Source: Glandiceps talaboti (Eukaryota; Hemichordata; Enteropneusta; Spengelidae). Taken from it: a stretch of 64,000 nt of DNA. The notes below the pieces were generated by a model. That model saw nothing but the letters and a program-made list of their open reading frames with translations. It did no database searches and was not told where the DNA came from. This document shows positions 12,905 through 25,049 of this stretch, piece after piece; the first letter of the stretch is position 1, and each line of letters starts with the position of its first letter. A program made the translations under genes and the position numbers. The DNA is taken from positions 9,354,379 through 9,418,378 of the forward strand of contig NC_135551.1 in the NCBI RefSeq assembly GCF_964340395.1. Direction: 5' to 3'.

Positions 12905-15900
12905 GCATTTATTTTCGTTAACTTGTATCATCATTTGGTTTAATATACGATTGTATTTTATTTCATTAAGCCAAATATAGAAGCTGATATAATACAAACA
13001 AAGAAGTGTGTAAGGCATTCGTGTATATACCATTAAATACTAATATGTTTGATGATTATACTCGAGAGGGATTTTGCTGGTAGATATATGCCTGGAAGGA
13101 GACATTTGCATATATGCAAGGAAATTAATAAGCTAGCGTGAGTTGTTCTCTTTTGTATACACAAACGTTACGTCAACTATTTCGAGGTGACGCAGTATTT
13201 TCCCTTCATGATATAATTGTCTACCAGCAAAATCGTAAGCGGGTCTTATCAAACCTCATTAAAATTTGGGCGATTCCATGGCGAGGTAGGGTAAATTGAT
13301 CTTCATATTTGTCAAATTCTTTTCAAAATGATTCTGAATCCTGCTCTTATCCATTGACCTAACATATCCTTTGTCGGCATCGATAATTGAAATAAAGTGT
13401 GGGGTTATTTCATCTACACCTGTATATCAGTTTGTATTTTACATCGTAATGTCTTAAAGGACGAATTTATACCAAGAGATAATACTTTGCAATAGGAAAG
13501 TGGGTTATATTAGTTCTAAAGTAATGTGTTGAAATTGGTTTTGAAATTGCTATTTCTCCACCAGGACTTTGGTAATTTGGAGTAAATGACGATTTGACTA
13601 ATTGACTTAGCTCAGTTTCCCCATTCTCTCTGCGATAGTGGTCTATGAGAGTATATATGAAATCATCTGAATATTTCAAATTTTATACCAGCTTAAAAAG
13701 TTATCCCCAGTAATTCATTAACTTCAATTTATGTTTCGGTGCATCTGTCTGTTCTGACATCCTTCCACGTATAAGCAACATTACCACTGACGTACATAGT
13801 TGACTTGTACTTTCATAAATGAGAACGTGTATGCTGATTCCTTCGAGACAATACATGTCCATGGCAATTACTTCCACTGATGAACGATACACGAGAAACA
13901 AGTTTCAACTCGGTGTTTCCTGAACATCTCGAGTAATCCGAAACAATGAATTGTATACCAAACTTTACGAAAAGAACTTTACTTCCTGCATTGTCATCCC
14001 ATTTTAAAGGGACATGAGGAGATTCTTGTACGTTTTAGGGTGTAAAGTTGACTACTGGTAAAAAGGCATGGGGAGTGTTCTATTTACTCAAGCACGCTAT
14101 TGAGAGAATTCAAATCTGTCAATATGCCGTGATATATAAACTCGAACGAAATTCAAAATAAAAAGAGGTATATTGAAGTTCAATGACTTTTCCCCTCGTG
14201 CGCTGTGTTGAAGATTCGAAACATTGTCTTTGTCCAGAACAAACAGAATAAATATTGCGGATTCTTTGATTTAACAAGAATAGTAAACACGATTACCACT
14301 TTATTGACAGCCAGTAACTATAAACTGTATCCTGAAGATGAACCATTAAATCACACACGACAACAAATCATAAACGTTGCTAACATAATATAGCAGTTTC
14401 AATATCCGGTATATACGAAACAGCAGGTATCCATTACCCGTCGTTTCTCACTAACATGGCAATTCAGTGTAACCAAGAAGCCTGATATATCCCTCGCCTG
14501 ATATGTGTTGGGTTCCACAAACACTTTATTTTGCGTTCGTGTGTGCAATCACTAAATGTACGACTAACAACTACTTGGATAACACAACTAATAATATATA
14601 TAAACTTTGAAGTGGGATTCAGATGTGACATCACTTTAATCTGTACATTAGTCATCAACACTTAAAAGCGAACAACTGACAGCTACATTTGCTATGCCCT
14701 CAACATTGTTCGCTATCTCGTCTAAATGACTAGTACCAAGGAATAGCACTTTTTTTTTCAAAATCTATAACAAGTGTATCGTTGTTATCATTATCATCAT
14801 TTTGCTCATACCATCAATCCTGAAATATTACCACGTGTATCGATGACAAAAATGACAGCTGCTGTATCTGGGTATTAAAAACATGATACACGAGAATCCA
14901 TGAATCGATAAATACCTCAGGTGGCATTCACATTTCTCTTCAGTTTCGATAACGAGCTAATGCATGGTAGGGTTGACTTCAACGATTGTTTATTTGTTAT
15001 CAATAACGGCGTTCTCCATTATCTATCGGCTGTCAGGTGTACATTAACAACAGTAGACAATATGAATACAGCTAATGTTTTCCCTCTGGTAATTGTGAAA
15101 GTGAGAGCGTCAACCTGTGTAGTAAAGTGTCAATTTTAATTTTCCTTACATTAGTAGCTGAAGTTAAGGCAGAGTGGATTTGGAGCCGAAGCTAATTGCA
15201 AAAGACATTATGAGGATTCATATATTTAATGGAACATAGTGCGAACTTGGTATATATTGATAAGCTACTATAACAGCAACCAGATTTAAACTGAATGCCT
15301 TCCGTAAGGGTATTATTGAGTTATTTGTTACATAATAATTGTTGGAATGCAACAGCCTTGTTATAGTAGGCTATTAGTACACGATATACCCCTGAATTGA
15401 CAAAAAGGTGTGCCAAACTATAAAAAAATATGAAATGACTTTGTGATATCAATCTATGTACGAAGGGGAACAGGTGTAATGGCTTTTGAAATGAAATTAT
15501 TCGAATTTACAGGGGTACACATACGTACTGTACGTAGCTTTCCCCATGCATACAGAACAGAATTAATGTATCTTTTGCGTATTGGTATCATTTGAACATA
15601 ATGAATTTTAGCTCTATATCTGTGATTTTTCAAGTCCCAGTAAAAGTTAGTTGTCGAAAAAGTTGTTCAAATGTCCGCTACCTATTCTCAGTACAGGAAA
15701 GCTTGACCCAACTCACTCCGCCTTCGCGACCCCCTACATACCCGCAATATGTACACTAGTTTCCATGGCAAATAATAAACAAAATTCAAACGGTCGTAAC
15801 ATCGTCAGTACTCAGAAAGTTTACATACTTTACGGTAAGAATAATACCGCTCTATACTTCTGATTCTCGTTTACGGCAATATACCCTTTATGTAACACTC

Positions 15901-16396
15901 AGTTCAAGAATTTCGCATAATGGGGTGAATTTCCATGGCTCTCAAGTTTCTCAAAATATAAAATTCAGATCTGGACAGAAACTTATCGATATATATTTCG
16001 ATATACGTACCTTTCAATACAAGCAACCCGAATACTTTGAATGGAGTAGAACAAAGCCAATCAATGTCGGAAAATTTGACCCCCAATTAAACCAGTGAGT
16101 AGTGTGGAGTACACTGCCCAACATTGCAACACATTAACAAAATTTACTTATCTCATTTGCATTGTGATAATATGTTTTTGGTAGAAAGCAGGTGATTTCA
16201 CCTGAAAGTTGAAGGAGTTAAAGAGTATAAAGCAAGAACGAGGAAAGATCCATTGTAAATTGTAAATTTAATGCTGATATAAGGGCAACACACAGAGGAA
16301 CTTACGGGATGCCATGAACACAGTGCCAGACTTCCGGAGTCCTGCACCCAGAGAACATTGTGCGACGAGGTCAGGATTCAGCCCAGGTTCAGTCCC
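12905..16396. other. Gene-free stretch
   Basis: About 3.5 kb of AT-rich DNA. All frames are short (up to 72 codons) and lack domain content. No repeats are obvious. Confidence 0.45.
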
Positions 16397-16401
16397 ATGT
16401 A

Positions 16402-16452
<51 letters not shown>

Positions 16453-16514
16453 ATGTATGTATGTATGTATGTATGTATGTATGTATGTATGTATGCATGC
16501 AAGCAAGCAAGCAT
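16397..16514 (+). repeat. Compound microsatellite (TGTC)n(TATG)n(CAAG)n
   Basis: TCTG units run into TATG units near 16452 and then into a short gcatgcaagcaagcaagca segment. The open frames across it on both strands are artefacts of the repeat. Confidence 0.96.
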
Positions 16515-17789
16515 GTAAGCATAAAGTCTGTGTTTGTGTGAATGTGTTTATGAAGAATTCCGTTTCTATCGAAGTACTGCATGCCCATCCCCTTACTGAT
16601 GACGTCGTTCAGTACAGTTTTACCAGCTGCAGTGAAAACAGCTAGATGTAATAAAATAGAAGAATAGGAACTTAATGACCAAATACAGTTACCCAGCTGA
16701 GCCTTGCCTTTGGGGAAATGTTTGCCATTGCGATTATATTTTTGTGTAATATTTAATTAATGAATTCGCCGTCGATGAATTATTGTTTAACGCCTGAAGC
16801 TATTCTGTCTGGCTTTGGGATAAAGTGGCAGTTTTTTTTATAGATATTAAACAAGAAAGATTTAGCTAGGCTATTGACCGATTTTCAATTTTCAACCCGA
16901 AAGATACGAACAGCGTTAATTTCAAAGTTATAGCTCTAGAAAGAGCTAGTGCATGAAAGGGTAGAAATTTGTCAAATGAATGTATGCTATTTGTAAGTTT
17001 ATAGGTAACATTACCCGCAGAAATGAGATTGTGCGATAATATTTCATGAATGTCCTATTAAAAACATGATATTCCATCCATGAACACTGATGTTTTGAGT
17101 TCTTAGAGAGAAAATGATACGTACTATACAGTGTCCACAAGGGGGGTTAGTCTCATTAGAAAACCTATGAGACCAGTCTAATTATTTCACCTCACCAATC
17201 CTCAAGTTTCCCTTGGCATTCACTGCAAAAATAAGATGTTATTTCAAAATGTTCAGATTTCAACAGATGATAGATAATCCTTTGCCCTTTACATCTGCAA
17301 CTGATTTGGTCACGGACAGCCAAGAAGAAACCTTATATAGCACCTAACATGTGAACGTCTCTGAAAAAAATGTCTTGAAAAGGCGTAAAGCTGTATTTGA
17401 ACACGGCTGGGGAAAGATTAGACGACACAAATAAGGTATAATTTGACCAGTTTTTACTTGATGTTCGAAACTGTCTTCAGGAATACATCTATGCTCATTC
17501 CAACCGTTGCCACTGTCTAATCATGATTTATGAACTTTGTATTATTACTTATTTCACCGGATAAACTGTTATACAGGAAAGAAATGATCAACTGGTATTG
17601 CAATGTTTTTTATGTGTGTGAATCAGCAAGATAACATTGAACGTAACATTTGTTTTCCAATCAAATGTGGATAGATTTTTCAACTGCTATAGGATGTACG
17701 GTGATTTTGGTGGGGCCTGGGTTTAATGCACTCATAGTTCAGAGCGAATTCTCAAGTGTAATTAGTGTACGCTAACAACCCCAATCCCC
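16515..17789. other. Gene-free stretch
   Basis: No supportable coding or repeat structure. Confidence 0.5.
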
Positions 17790-18960
17790 TGGGCAGTGGT
17801 CATATAGGTGAAAGTATCAGATTACATAACACCTGGTGTCCAAACTCGTCAAGTATGACCTGGTTTACCCGTTTATTCTTGGAATCAACATATAACATTG
17901 ATCCCAAATTATGCCAATTTGGTCGTGTGACTTCATTATATCTTCGACGTCGACACTGCCGCCACTACTATAAATTTATTGAATTTTTCACAATTTTTTC
18001 AATTTGTATTGGTGAATCTAAATACTGAAAATGTTCATAGCACTTTGGTGTTTAGTGTCAAAGTCCTGTGAAAAGATACGCAAATACTTTATAATATGTG
18101 TAAATATTTCGGCACAAATTCTTCGTTTTAATTATCATGTACATGGTAAACACAGGATATTGAAATGATGCACAATTTGATACAAATTCAAAAAGTGAAA
18201 GTGTCATATTACATGGGCTAGGAGTGCTTTAGTCCAAACTGACCAAGTTTGATCTTGTATAACCATATATTTTGGAATCAACATCTAACTTTGATCCCAT
18301 CACTTAACATTCAAAATGTCCACCACAACAATAAAGTTACTGAATGTGTCACTCATCTTTTCAATTTGTATTTGTAAACCTAAGGCACTGCAATGTGTAG
18401 CTCCAAGTTTCAAATAGCTTTGGTTCTAGAGGTCCATAACAATTACAACTTATTAGTCAACAACAGTTATAGTGTCCAGGTCGTTCAATAAATTGAATGA
18501 CAGAGCTTTCGCCATCTGTTGGCCAAAACTATAGAACTTCAGGGCATTGATAATGTGGAACCTTTTAAACACGAACTGAAAAAAAACACCTTTTTAAACC
18601 GAATTATGGACTGTATTGATTTTAATGAAGTTATTTTGATTGTAGTTCTTCATTAGTTTTATCAGGTCTTTTATGTATGTTTATCTTACGAGTTTAACTG
18701 TAATAATTTCATTTCATTTCCCAATGCTTTTGATTGGAACAATTGTTATTGTTCAGCGCAGTATCTTTTATAACAGAAAGGGTGCTATCGAAAATAAACA
18801 AATGTTAAATGTTAAAGTAATTCTTGATTTTTCATTGCACTTTGTTGTTCAATGTCAGAAACCTGTGCATTGGTAAACACATATCTCATAGTATGTAAAT
18901 ATGTAGAAACACAAAGTATAAAAAAAGAAAGCATCATATCACTGAGGCCCTGGGCCCTGT
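17790..18960 (+). repeat. Diverged tandem duplication, units of roughly 400 bp
   Basis: The order of landmarks gtgaaagtatcagattacat, gtccaaactcgtcaa, ttggaatcaacat, ttgatccca, ttcaatttgtattggtgaa and cactttggtgttta..gtc at 17808-18060 recurs at 18200-18420 (gtgaaagtgtcatattacat, gtccaaactgaccaa, ttggaatcaacat, ttgatccca, ttcaatttgtatttgtaaa). Part of it recurs again at 18836-18950 (cactttgttgttcaatgtc). Copies are substantially diverged, so this is an old repeat. The LINE remnant at 18472-18656 lies between the second and third copies. Confidence 0.65.
18472..18656 (+). pseudogene. LINE (non-LTR retrotransposon) reverse-transcriptase C-terminal remnant
   Basis: Plus-strand translation gives RSFNKLNDRAFAICWPKL, then a stop, then in another frame a segment reading LQGIDNVEPFKHELKK followed by NTFLNRIM. 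This matches the well-known tail of many LINE ORF2 proteins, in which an R-A-F-S-V-x-x-P-x-L-W-N-x-L-P motif is followed by F-K-x-x-L-K-x-x-L-F. Here the expected tryptophan of LWN is a TAG stop and there is a frame change after it, so the copy is dead. No further RT domain is recognisable upstream, consistent with a 5'-truncated insertion. The clade cannot be assigned by eye. Confidence 0.7.
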
Positions 18961-20250
18961 GTCGAACCTCGCATCCGAGATACACTTCATATATAACTAT
19001 ATAAAAACAGATCACATATCTTGATACTCCAATAGTTTGTGTACATAGTCACGCAATTCACTTAAACATATATTTAAAAAAAGTATATATCTATAAAATC
19101 TAAACTGATTGTAAAGTGATATGAATTGCGTGTAACCTGACTTGAACGCACAAAGACAAGTAGTGACAATATAGTGACCATATGACAGACAGAATAAGAA
19201 TCTGAAACACTTGAATATTTAAAAAGAAATAAAGAATGACATAGTCACCAAAATCTGATCGTTTCAAAATCCATTTACGGCAGTGCTCACAATGGCATTC
19301 CACTAATAATACAGCATATGGAAAACATAATTGAACAAATTCATTCATATTGAAATTGAAAATATTGTTGAAATCTTCAAATAGTGCTCATAATAGTCTT
19401 ATCTGCTTCTGAAAAAAACCCATAAACTTGATTACACAGTAACAGGATTTCTCAAATGTACTCCATGATACAAGTTCATAGGTGGATGACATGTTCACTC
19501 CTCATACAACGGAGCAAACCGTGATCCAAAACCTAAAAGGACTTCAATTGTACACCGTTTATCACAGTCTGAATGTCCTATATATTCAGATAGGCAAAAC
19601 ACGCATTGACTCTGAAAATAGGCAGTTAATATTCACGATATGATGACTATATTAATTAATGATATGTACTGATTTCAAAGCAGGCATGAATATTTACATC
19701 TACGTGTGTTCGTACAAACAAACCTAATACTAACTCCGAGGCTGATTCTCCTGACCAGCGGGACTCTAGAGATGTTTGATAATGCACGTGCAACATAGTT
19801 CTCAATGAGACATCAGATACAGGAGACAAGATTGCCAATGATAAAGTAACGATTCCCTCTCACGCATATTAACTTGTTCATACTACGACTGATACGAAGC
19901 AATATGATTTACGACAATGCAACGGGTATATTTGTCAGAAAATGCATTCATCTCAGTCAAATATTTCATATTTCAAGCATTATATCAGATGGATGTAATT
20001 TCCCATTCACGTTTCGTCAAACGGAAGCCAGAGATCTCCACAGTATCTCTCAATCTTTGAAAACACTGTCGTATGCTAAAGATAATAATTTACATGCAGT
20101 GCAATCTGTCAAAATAACATCTTGGGTTATGGATCAAGTACTGATGAATACAGAATCCATAACTTTACAGTTTACTACTAATAAATACTAGTTGATCAGT
20201 AGAAGTTCAATTTGCCATCTGGAAGGTTTATGTTACAAGTCGTTTGCCTG

Positions 20251-20253
<3 letters not shown>
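18961..20253. other. Gene-free stretch
   Basis: Frames up to about 105 codons (19874-20191, plus) have no recognisable domain. No repeats are obvious. Confidence 0.45.

Positions 20254-20295
<42 letters not shown>
20254..20295. repeat. (TA)n tract abutting the left end of the large element
   Basis: About 21 TA units run directly into the terminal repeat. Confidence 0.95.
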
Positions 20296-20296
<1 letters not shown>

Positions 20297-20350
20297 CACG
20301 ATTGGAACTATTTTGGGATAATTGGATATCAGGTAAATTTGGCAAAAACT
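20292..20350 (+). repeat. Left terminal inverted repeat of the large element
   Basis: Bases 20292-20328 are identical to the reverse complement of 32106-32142. After that, GGTAAATTTGG..CAA matches GGTGAATTCGGAACAA imperfectly on the opposite end. Confidence 0.85.
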
Positions 20351-20584
20351 CCTATTTAAATCATAATTGAACTTTAGTTTATCACAAATAATATAATTTC
20401 ATGGTGTAGTTAGGAATTTACATTTCCAAGTTAATGGTATCAATCAAATGACAACAATAACATGGTTTTAACTCAATTTGCACAGTTGTTAAAGACATAT
20501 TCTTTCAATCATCTCTTTTACTTAAAATTGCACATTGGAATATGGTAAAGTTTAAATATTCTCCTTATTTTGCATTTTTGTTAA

Positions 20585-21050
20585 GACCCTGTACTCAACT
20601 CTGGGTCATCTTTGTGCAGACCCTGTGGTTAGGGCCATATTTGTGCTGACCCTGTGGTCAGGGCATCTTTTTGCTTGTCCTGTAGTCAGGGTCACCATTG
20701 TGTTGGCCCTGACGTCAGGGTCATCTTTGTGCTGACCCTGTGGTTAGGGCCATCTTTTTGCGCGTTCTGTAGTCATGGTCACCATTTGCTGGCCCTGAGG
20801 TCAGGGTCATCTTTATGGTGGCCCTGAGGTCAGGGCCATATGTGTGCTGACCCTGTAGTCAGGGTCACCATTGTGATGGCCCTGAGGTCAGGGTCATCTT
20901 TGTGCTGGCCCTGTGGTCAGGGCCATATGCGTGCTGACCCTGTAGTCAGGGTCACCATTGTGCAGGCCCTGAGGTCAGGGTCATCTTTGTGCTGGCCCTG
21001 TAGTCATGGTCACCTTTATACTGACCCTGTAGTCTGGGCCATTGTTCTGT
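20585..21050 (+). repeat. Left subterminal minisatellite, ~16 units of ~29 bp with palindromic core
   Basis: Units such as GACCCTGTAGTCAGGGTCAC.., GGCCCTGAGGTCAGGGTCAT.. and GGCCCTGTGGTCAGGGCCAT.. repeat every 28-30 bases. Each contains an imperfect palindrome CCCTGA(N)TCAGGG. A three-unit (about 87-bp) higher-order pattern is visible from about 20840. The core is shared with the array at 30991-31483. Open frames through it are by-products of the repeat. Confidence 0.93.
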
Positions 21051-21369
21051 AGACTTGGCTATTTTCACTATCATTCAACACATTCACAATCTCTCAGGAA
21101 GAAATACTTGTCACAGATTGTTACTCTTTACATAACTTTATTTGCCCCTGCCTTATGTTTAGCATCAAAGTACAAGTAAGATAAATGTTAGAATCAATGT
21201 GTCCAAGCACTGTTGTTGTTGAGGTATAAGATTGCTACAATTTGGTCAGATTTTAAAAGGTGTCCAAGTATAACTGTAATCATAGACTGTGACGATCTCT
21301 GCTGCTTTCACACCTGTAAAATTTTAGTTATTTCACCTGTCGACAAGTGTCAAGTGTCAGAAGGTTGAA

Positions 21370-21724
21370 ATATTTACTAGTCTTAGTCACAGTCACAAAA
21401 TCTGCTGTACATTGGTAGAGATCCTCCCTTTCTCAGTGTGAAGTCCCAAAATAGCGCCGACTCTATCCACACAACCTAAATATTTTCCTTTCTGTCTCTC
21501 CCGCCCCAACAAAAGGGAGGTTTCCATGGGCCAGTCAATGTTCTAGAGTACCAGTTGATATAGCATGTCTCTTCTTTCTTATTAACGTTCATAAATTTAC
21601 CTACTTGTGGCTTTCCTTTCAGATTATTCAGAAAAGTGGCCACAAGTACCCCTTCTTTCAGACTCTCCAAACCATGCACATTGTGAGTGCCATCCTTATC
21701 AAGTGGTGAAGCTTGACTATCCAC
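21370..21724 (-). pseudogene. C-terminal exon of a decayed transposon-type protein (large element)
   Basis: On the minus strand an 82-codon frame includes LVATFLNNLKGKPQVGKF followed by INWYSRTLTGPWKPPF. I recognise this arrangement (a small beta-barrel, chromo/SH3-like tail ending in a W-x-x-x-x-x-G-x-W-K-P motif) from mobile-element proteins annotated in many invertebrate genomes. It stops at a TAG after RKENI. In another frame the expected continuation D-R-V-G-A-I-L-G-L-H-T-E-K-G-R-I-S resumes, which points to a frameshifted copy. A possible acceptor (..GGATAG) at 21717/21716 would be in phase with the candidate exon at 22046-22160. It sits 320 bases inside the left minisatellite, so it would be the 3' end of a gene running leftward through the large element. 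The family name is uncertain; the coding character and the decay are fairly clear. Confidence 0.55.
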
Positions 21725-22045
21725 TGTTGTGTTCGATTCACATTAAATGTGGCTTGGCCTACATGTCCTCCCAATTTATTACGACCTACAAGAGTGAGAA
21801 AAACAAAAGCAATGCATCATTATTATTTTATAGTGTGAATGAGGTTGTTATACCCTAACCTGTATTGACACATCTCTGCGTAAAGATGTCTGTACAGCAC
21901 TTCACATAATATAATGGAATATATCCAATCAAATTGAATTTGAGTTTGCACAAAATAATCACCACCCTACATGGATCACAATTTCAATTAATTGCTATAT
22001 ATTGTTAGTTGTCCAATATAAAAATAACATCCAATTAAAACTTAC
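21725..22045. other. Intron-like spacer in the large element
   Basis: No structure is recognised beyond the possible splice sites at its edges. Confidence 0.3.
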
Positions 22046-22160
22046 TAGTGCAGATTGAATTCAACAAACATTGTGGTATAATTGCCTTCACTATCTACTT
22101 CAAAGATACTTGGCCAGCTCATGAATGAAATGTGTTCCACTGTCCATGTTCATAACAACA
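22046..22160 (-). pseudogene. Candidate internal exon of the leftward gene in the large element
   Basis: Between a possible acceptor (..AGACTAG) and a good donor (CACTA|GTAAGT) the minus strand reads MDSGTHFIHELAKYL in one frame and FEVDSEGNYTTMFVEFNLH in the next, implying one frameshift. The phase left at the donor fits the exon at 21716 downward. The assignment rests only on splice signals and frame, with no domain recognised. Confidence 0.3.
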
Positions 22161-22766
22161 CTAGTCTAGGAATCTTTGTTTGACTGAATCGTACTGTGTT
22201 ATAACAAATGGTAAGACAGATCTGCTGCTAGAATGTATTGAGTGTTTTGGAACACCATCGATTGGATATACTGCATTATACGTCACCTATCTCCAATCTC
22301 GCATTCTGATTGGTCGAGAGCCCTGCAGATACACAGGCGTAGTTTTCACCAACAGCCGTATTTTTGCTTGTTGTACCACATGATCACTGCACGTCCCCTT
22401 GTAAACAAATCTAGCAGACAACTAGAGATCGAGCTATAACCAGCATTTCCAATGCCAAATTTGTTGTCAATCGTTCGATATTGTTTACTTACAATTTTTC
22501 ACTGAAAACTTTTGTATCCTTATTTTGCTCGAAAACAAAAGATTGACAATAAGTTGTGACTGAAATACACCCTTTGGAAATAAATGTACACCTGGCTCTG
22601 TACACTCTAAAAATTAGTGTACATTTATACAATATACATACACACGTAGTTAGTTAGTTATTTAGTTACTAAGATAGTTAGCTATTTTATTCACTGTACT
22701 TTTTAGATGATGATACACAAAACCCAAGGCAATGGCACCGCTAAGGCGGCTTTCACAAAAACCTGT

Positions 22767-22786
22767 TGGGGGGGGGGGGGGGGGGT
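22767..22786 (+). repeat. Poly-G run next to the nested element's left end
   Basis: About 20 consecutive G residues immediately follow the left terminal repeat. A matching C/G-rich block lies inside the right terminus. Confidence 0.9.
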
Positions 22787-22817
22787 TCGGGAGAATTTTT
22801 GTAAAACCCTAAATTTT

Positions 22818-22931
22818 TTTCAAGTACCCCCCCCCCGCCATATTCCAAAAATTCTCAAGTACCCCCCTGCCAAAGCCCAAAATATTACAAGTACCCCCCT
22901 ACCCGAATAAATTTTCAAGTACCCCCCACCC
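22818..22931 (+). repeat. Subterminal CAAGTACCCCCC repeats of the nested element
   Basis: Four units, each with CAAGTACCCCCC followed by about 25 A/T-rich bases (variants of CCCGAATAAATTTT). Related units at 25050-25095 lie near the other end. Confidence 0.8.
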
Positions 22932-23660
22932 GAATATTTTTTTTGGAATACTCTTCCTGTGCGTTAACATTCTATACCAAGTACAAAACTGTACATAATA
23001 CACTTAATACCAACTTTGTCCATTATATATATAATAAATTTGTATATTGTGTGTGTATATATATATATATATATACAAACACCAGTTAAAACAAAATGTT
23101 ATGTTAACCAGTGCATTGCCTTTCCAAAAAACAACATATACTTGTAAATGAATTAAACTTTGAAGAATCAAATGCTCAGCAAACCAACTGAGTCTTTGTT
23201 TTCTGTTCAATATTGTATTAGTACATTATACTAGTAGTGTTACAGTTGAATGTCATTTTAGTTGTATTTGCAAATATTGTGTTATCTAAAGAGAGTTTTA
23301 TACTGTGTTGTTCCAGTTCAGTTTCCTAAATTGGTCTAAATAACACTAAAAAAAACTCTTAATAAAATGCATTTCCATGTATCCCGTTCTTGTTTGATGT
23401 AAATTAGTTCAATATAATGTCAAAAGAAAATAAATGTATGACTCAAAAATGCCAGCCACATTTCATCTAACAGAATAGGAATCAAGTGATATATATTAGT
23501 GGTAATGATAATTAAGATGGCCCTATTAGCATAGTAATTGTATATCTTAATGAACCTGGTAATACATTTACCATGTAAGAGCCTGATTATTGGACTGGTT
23601 TTGACGTTAGATTACAAAGGTGAATGCAGGATTTTAAACAAAGTCTCAGAATGTGTTTAT
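22932..23660. other. Non-coding part of the nested element
   Basis: AT-rich, with a short (TA)n at 23055-23075. No coding signal is seen. Confidence 0.4.
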
Positions 23661-24589
23661 TTAAATTGTTGATTTCCAAGTGGTAGCTCTCCTTCCATAT
23701 CTTGTGTATATAAACATGGCATTGTCATCATCATCATCACACCCAATTTCTCCTTCAACTTCATCAGAGTTGGAACTAGCTGTATCATCATTCTCACTGT
23801 CAGTGTCACTGTCATCAGATGACAAATCACTCTCACTTTCTTTAGATTGATAATAGTGGCATCTTACAGCCTCAACTTTGTCTATTTTGTGCATTCCTGC
23901 CACAGCTGGAATTTCATAGTTGGAAAGGTACTTATCAAGTTCTTTCACTTTCAATTTGGAAATGTCACCGTTTCTGAAAAGCGCATCCCAGTCATATTCA
24001 TCAAATTTGTTCAGCACATTGCTCCCTTTCTTTCATTCTTTTTCTTTCCCTCATAGAGGCAAGTGTTCTCTGTTGTTCTAAATGAAGGATTGCTCCCTTT
24101 AATATCTCTTTCTTGACACAGTTTCTTGCTCAATTCATCAAGTTTCTCAACATTTTTACTTGACACTAACGCTTTACTATACAGGTTCACTACCTCATTC
24201 CTGCCATATATCTTTAGGGTAACTTTATATTGATAGTTATGTCAAAGTTTATTTATTTATCTTTATATTTAAAGGTAATAGTATATTCATACAAAGTTGA
24301 AAAGTATGTGCAAAAAACTTATTTTAATTTTCCTCTGTTAACTCAGCTTGTGAGATATTGTCTTCTGTTTCACATGTAGCAGACGTTGCCAATGTGCTAA
24401 TTTTAGGAAATATTTAGAATGTGTTATTAAAAGTTTATATTGAAAATTATAGTCATATCTATAGGATAAAAAATACCTTGCACAGAAGTTTTTGATACTT
24501 GTCAAGTATGTTTTAGTGCAGGTGCATCTTTTACATTTTGATGGCAGGCTGAGATGAACCTTTTCCAACTTTTTTTTAACTTCCAAGAG
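23661..24589 (-). pseudogene. Decayed transposon-encoded protein fragment with SAP-like domain and acidic tail
   Basis: The minus-strand reading has two parts. Exon A (24589-24477), bounded by a good acceptor (TTAATTTGCAG) and donor (CAAG|GTATTT), encodes LLEVKKKLEKVHLSLPSKCK followed by a Cys-rich segment. Exon B (from about 24200, acceptor ..ATATGGCAG, phase-compatible) encodes NEVVNLYSKALVSSKNVEKL, then LDELSKKLCQERD and so on. It shifts frame once near 24020 and then continues through FDEYDWDALFRNGDISKLKV, a SAP-like helix pair (KELDKYL...HKIDKVEAVR), a Ser/Asp/Glu-rich acidic stretch, and the end YGRRATTWKSTI. The order D-W-x-x-L-x-x-x-G-(D)-x-x-K-L-K-V plus acidic tail plus a basic G-R motif is one I know from uncharacterised mobile-element proteins of marine invertebrates. 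The N-terminal part is absent. SAP-like folds usually bind DNA, so a DNA-binding tail is an inference. Confidence 0.55.
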
Positions 24590-24943
24590 CTGCAAATTAA
24601 AATGTTGTCTGTCATATTTGTCTGTCATTTAATACAAGTAAGCATTTACATGAAAAAGTTACATATCATTGTGATAACCACAAACCAAAACACATTCATA
24701 TCACAAAGAATATTTTCAGTACAGTGTAAAGGTAATTTCACACATTAAATGAACCAAATTTCAGTAGATAGTAGTGGACATGAAAGACACTGGTATTTTC
24801 AGACAAAAAACAATCTGTACCACTCAATTCGCCCATTTCAATTTATCATTACATTAACAGTTTCTTAAAAGAAAATTAAAATTTGACTGTTTTTGTTTTT
24901 CATTTTACTAACTTGTGAGCAACTGTTGTTTGTAGCTGCTGTT

Positions 24944-24975
<32 letters not shown>

Positions 24976-25049
24976 ATTATTGAAAAAGGAAAACCAACAT
25001 TTTAAAAGCTTATTTTCCCATGTTTGAAAAGTCATGTCAATTTTTTCAG
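24590..25049. other. Right part of nested element, with (TTG)n tract
   Basis: (TTG)n at about 24943-24976 is the only clear structure. No upstream exon of the fragment at 23661-24589 is recognisable. Confidence 0.5.
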
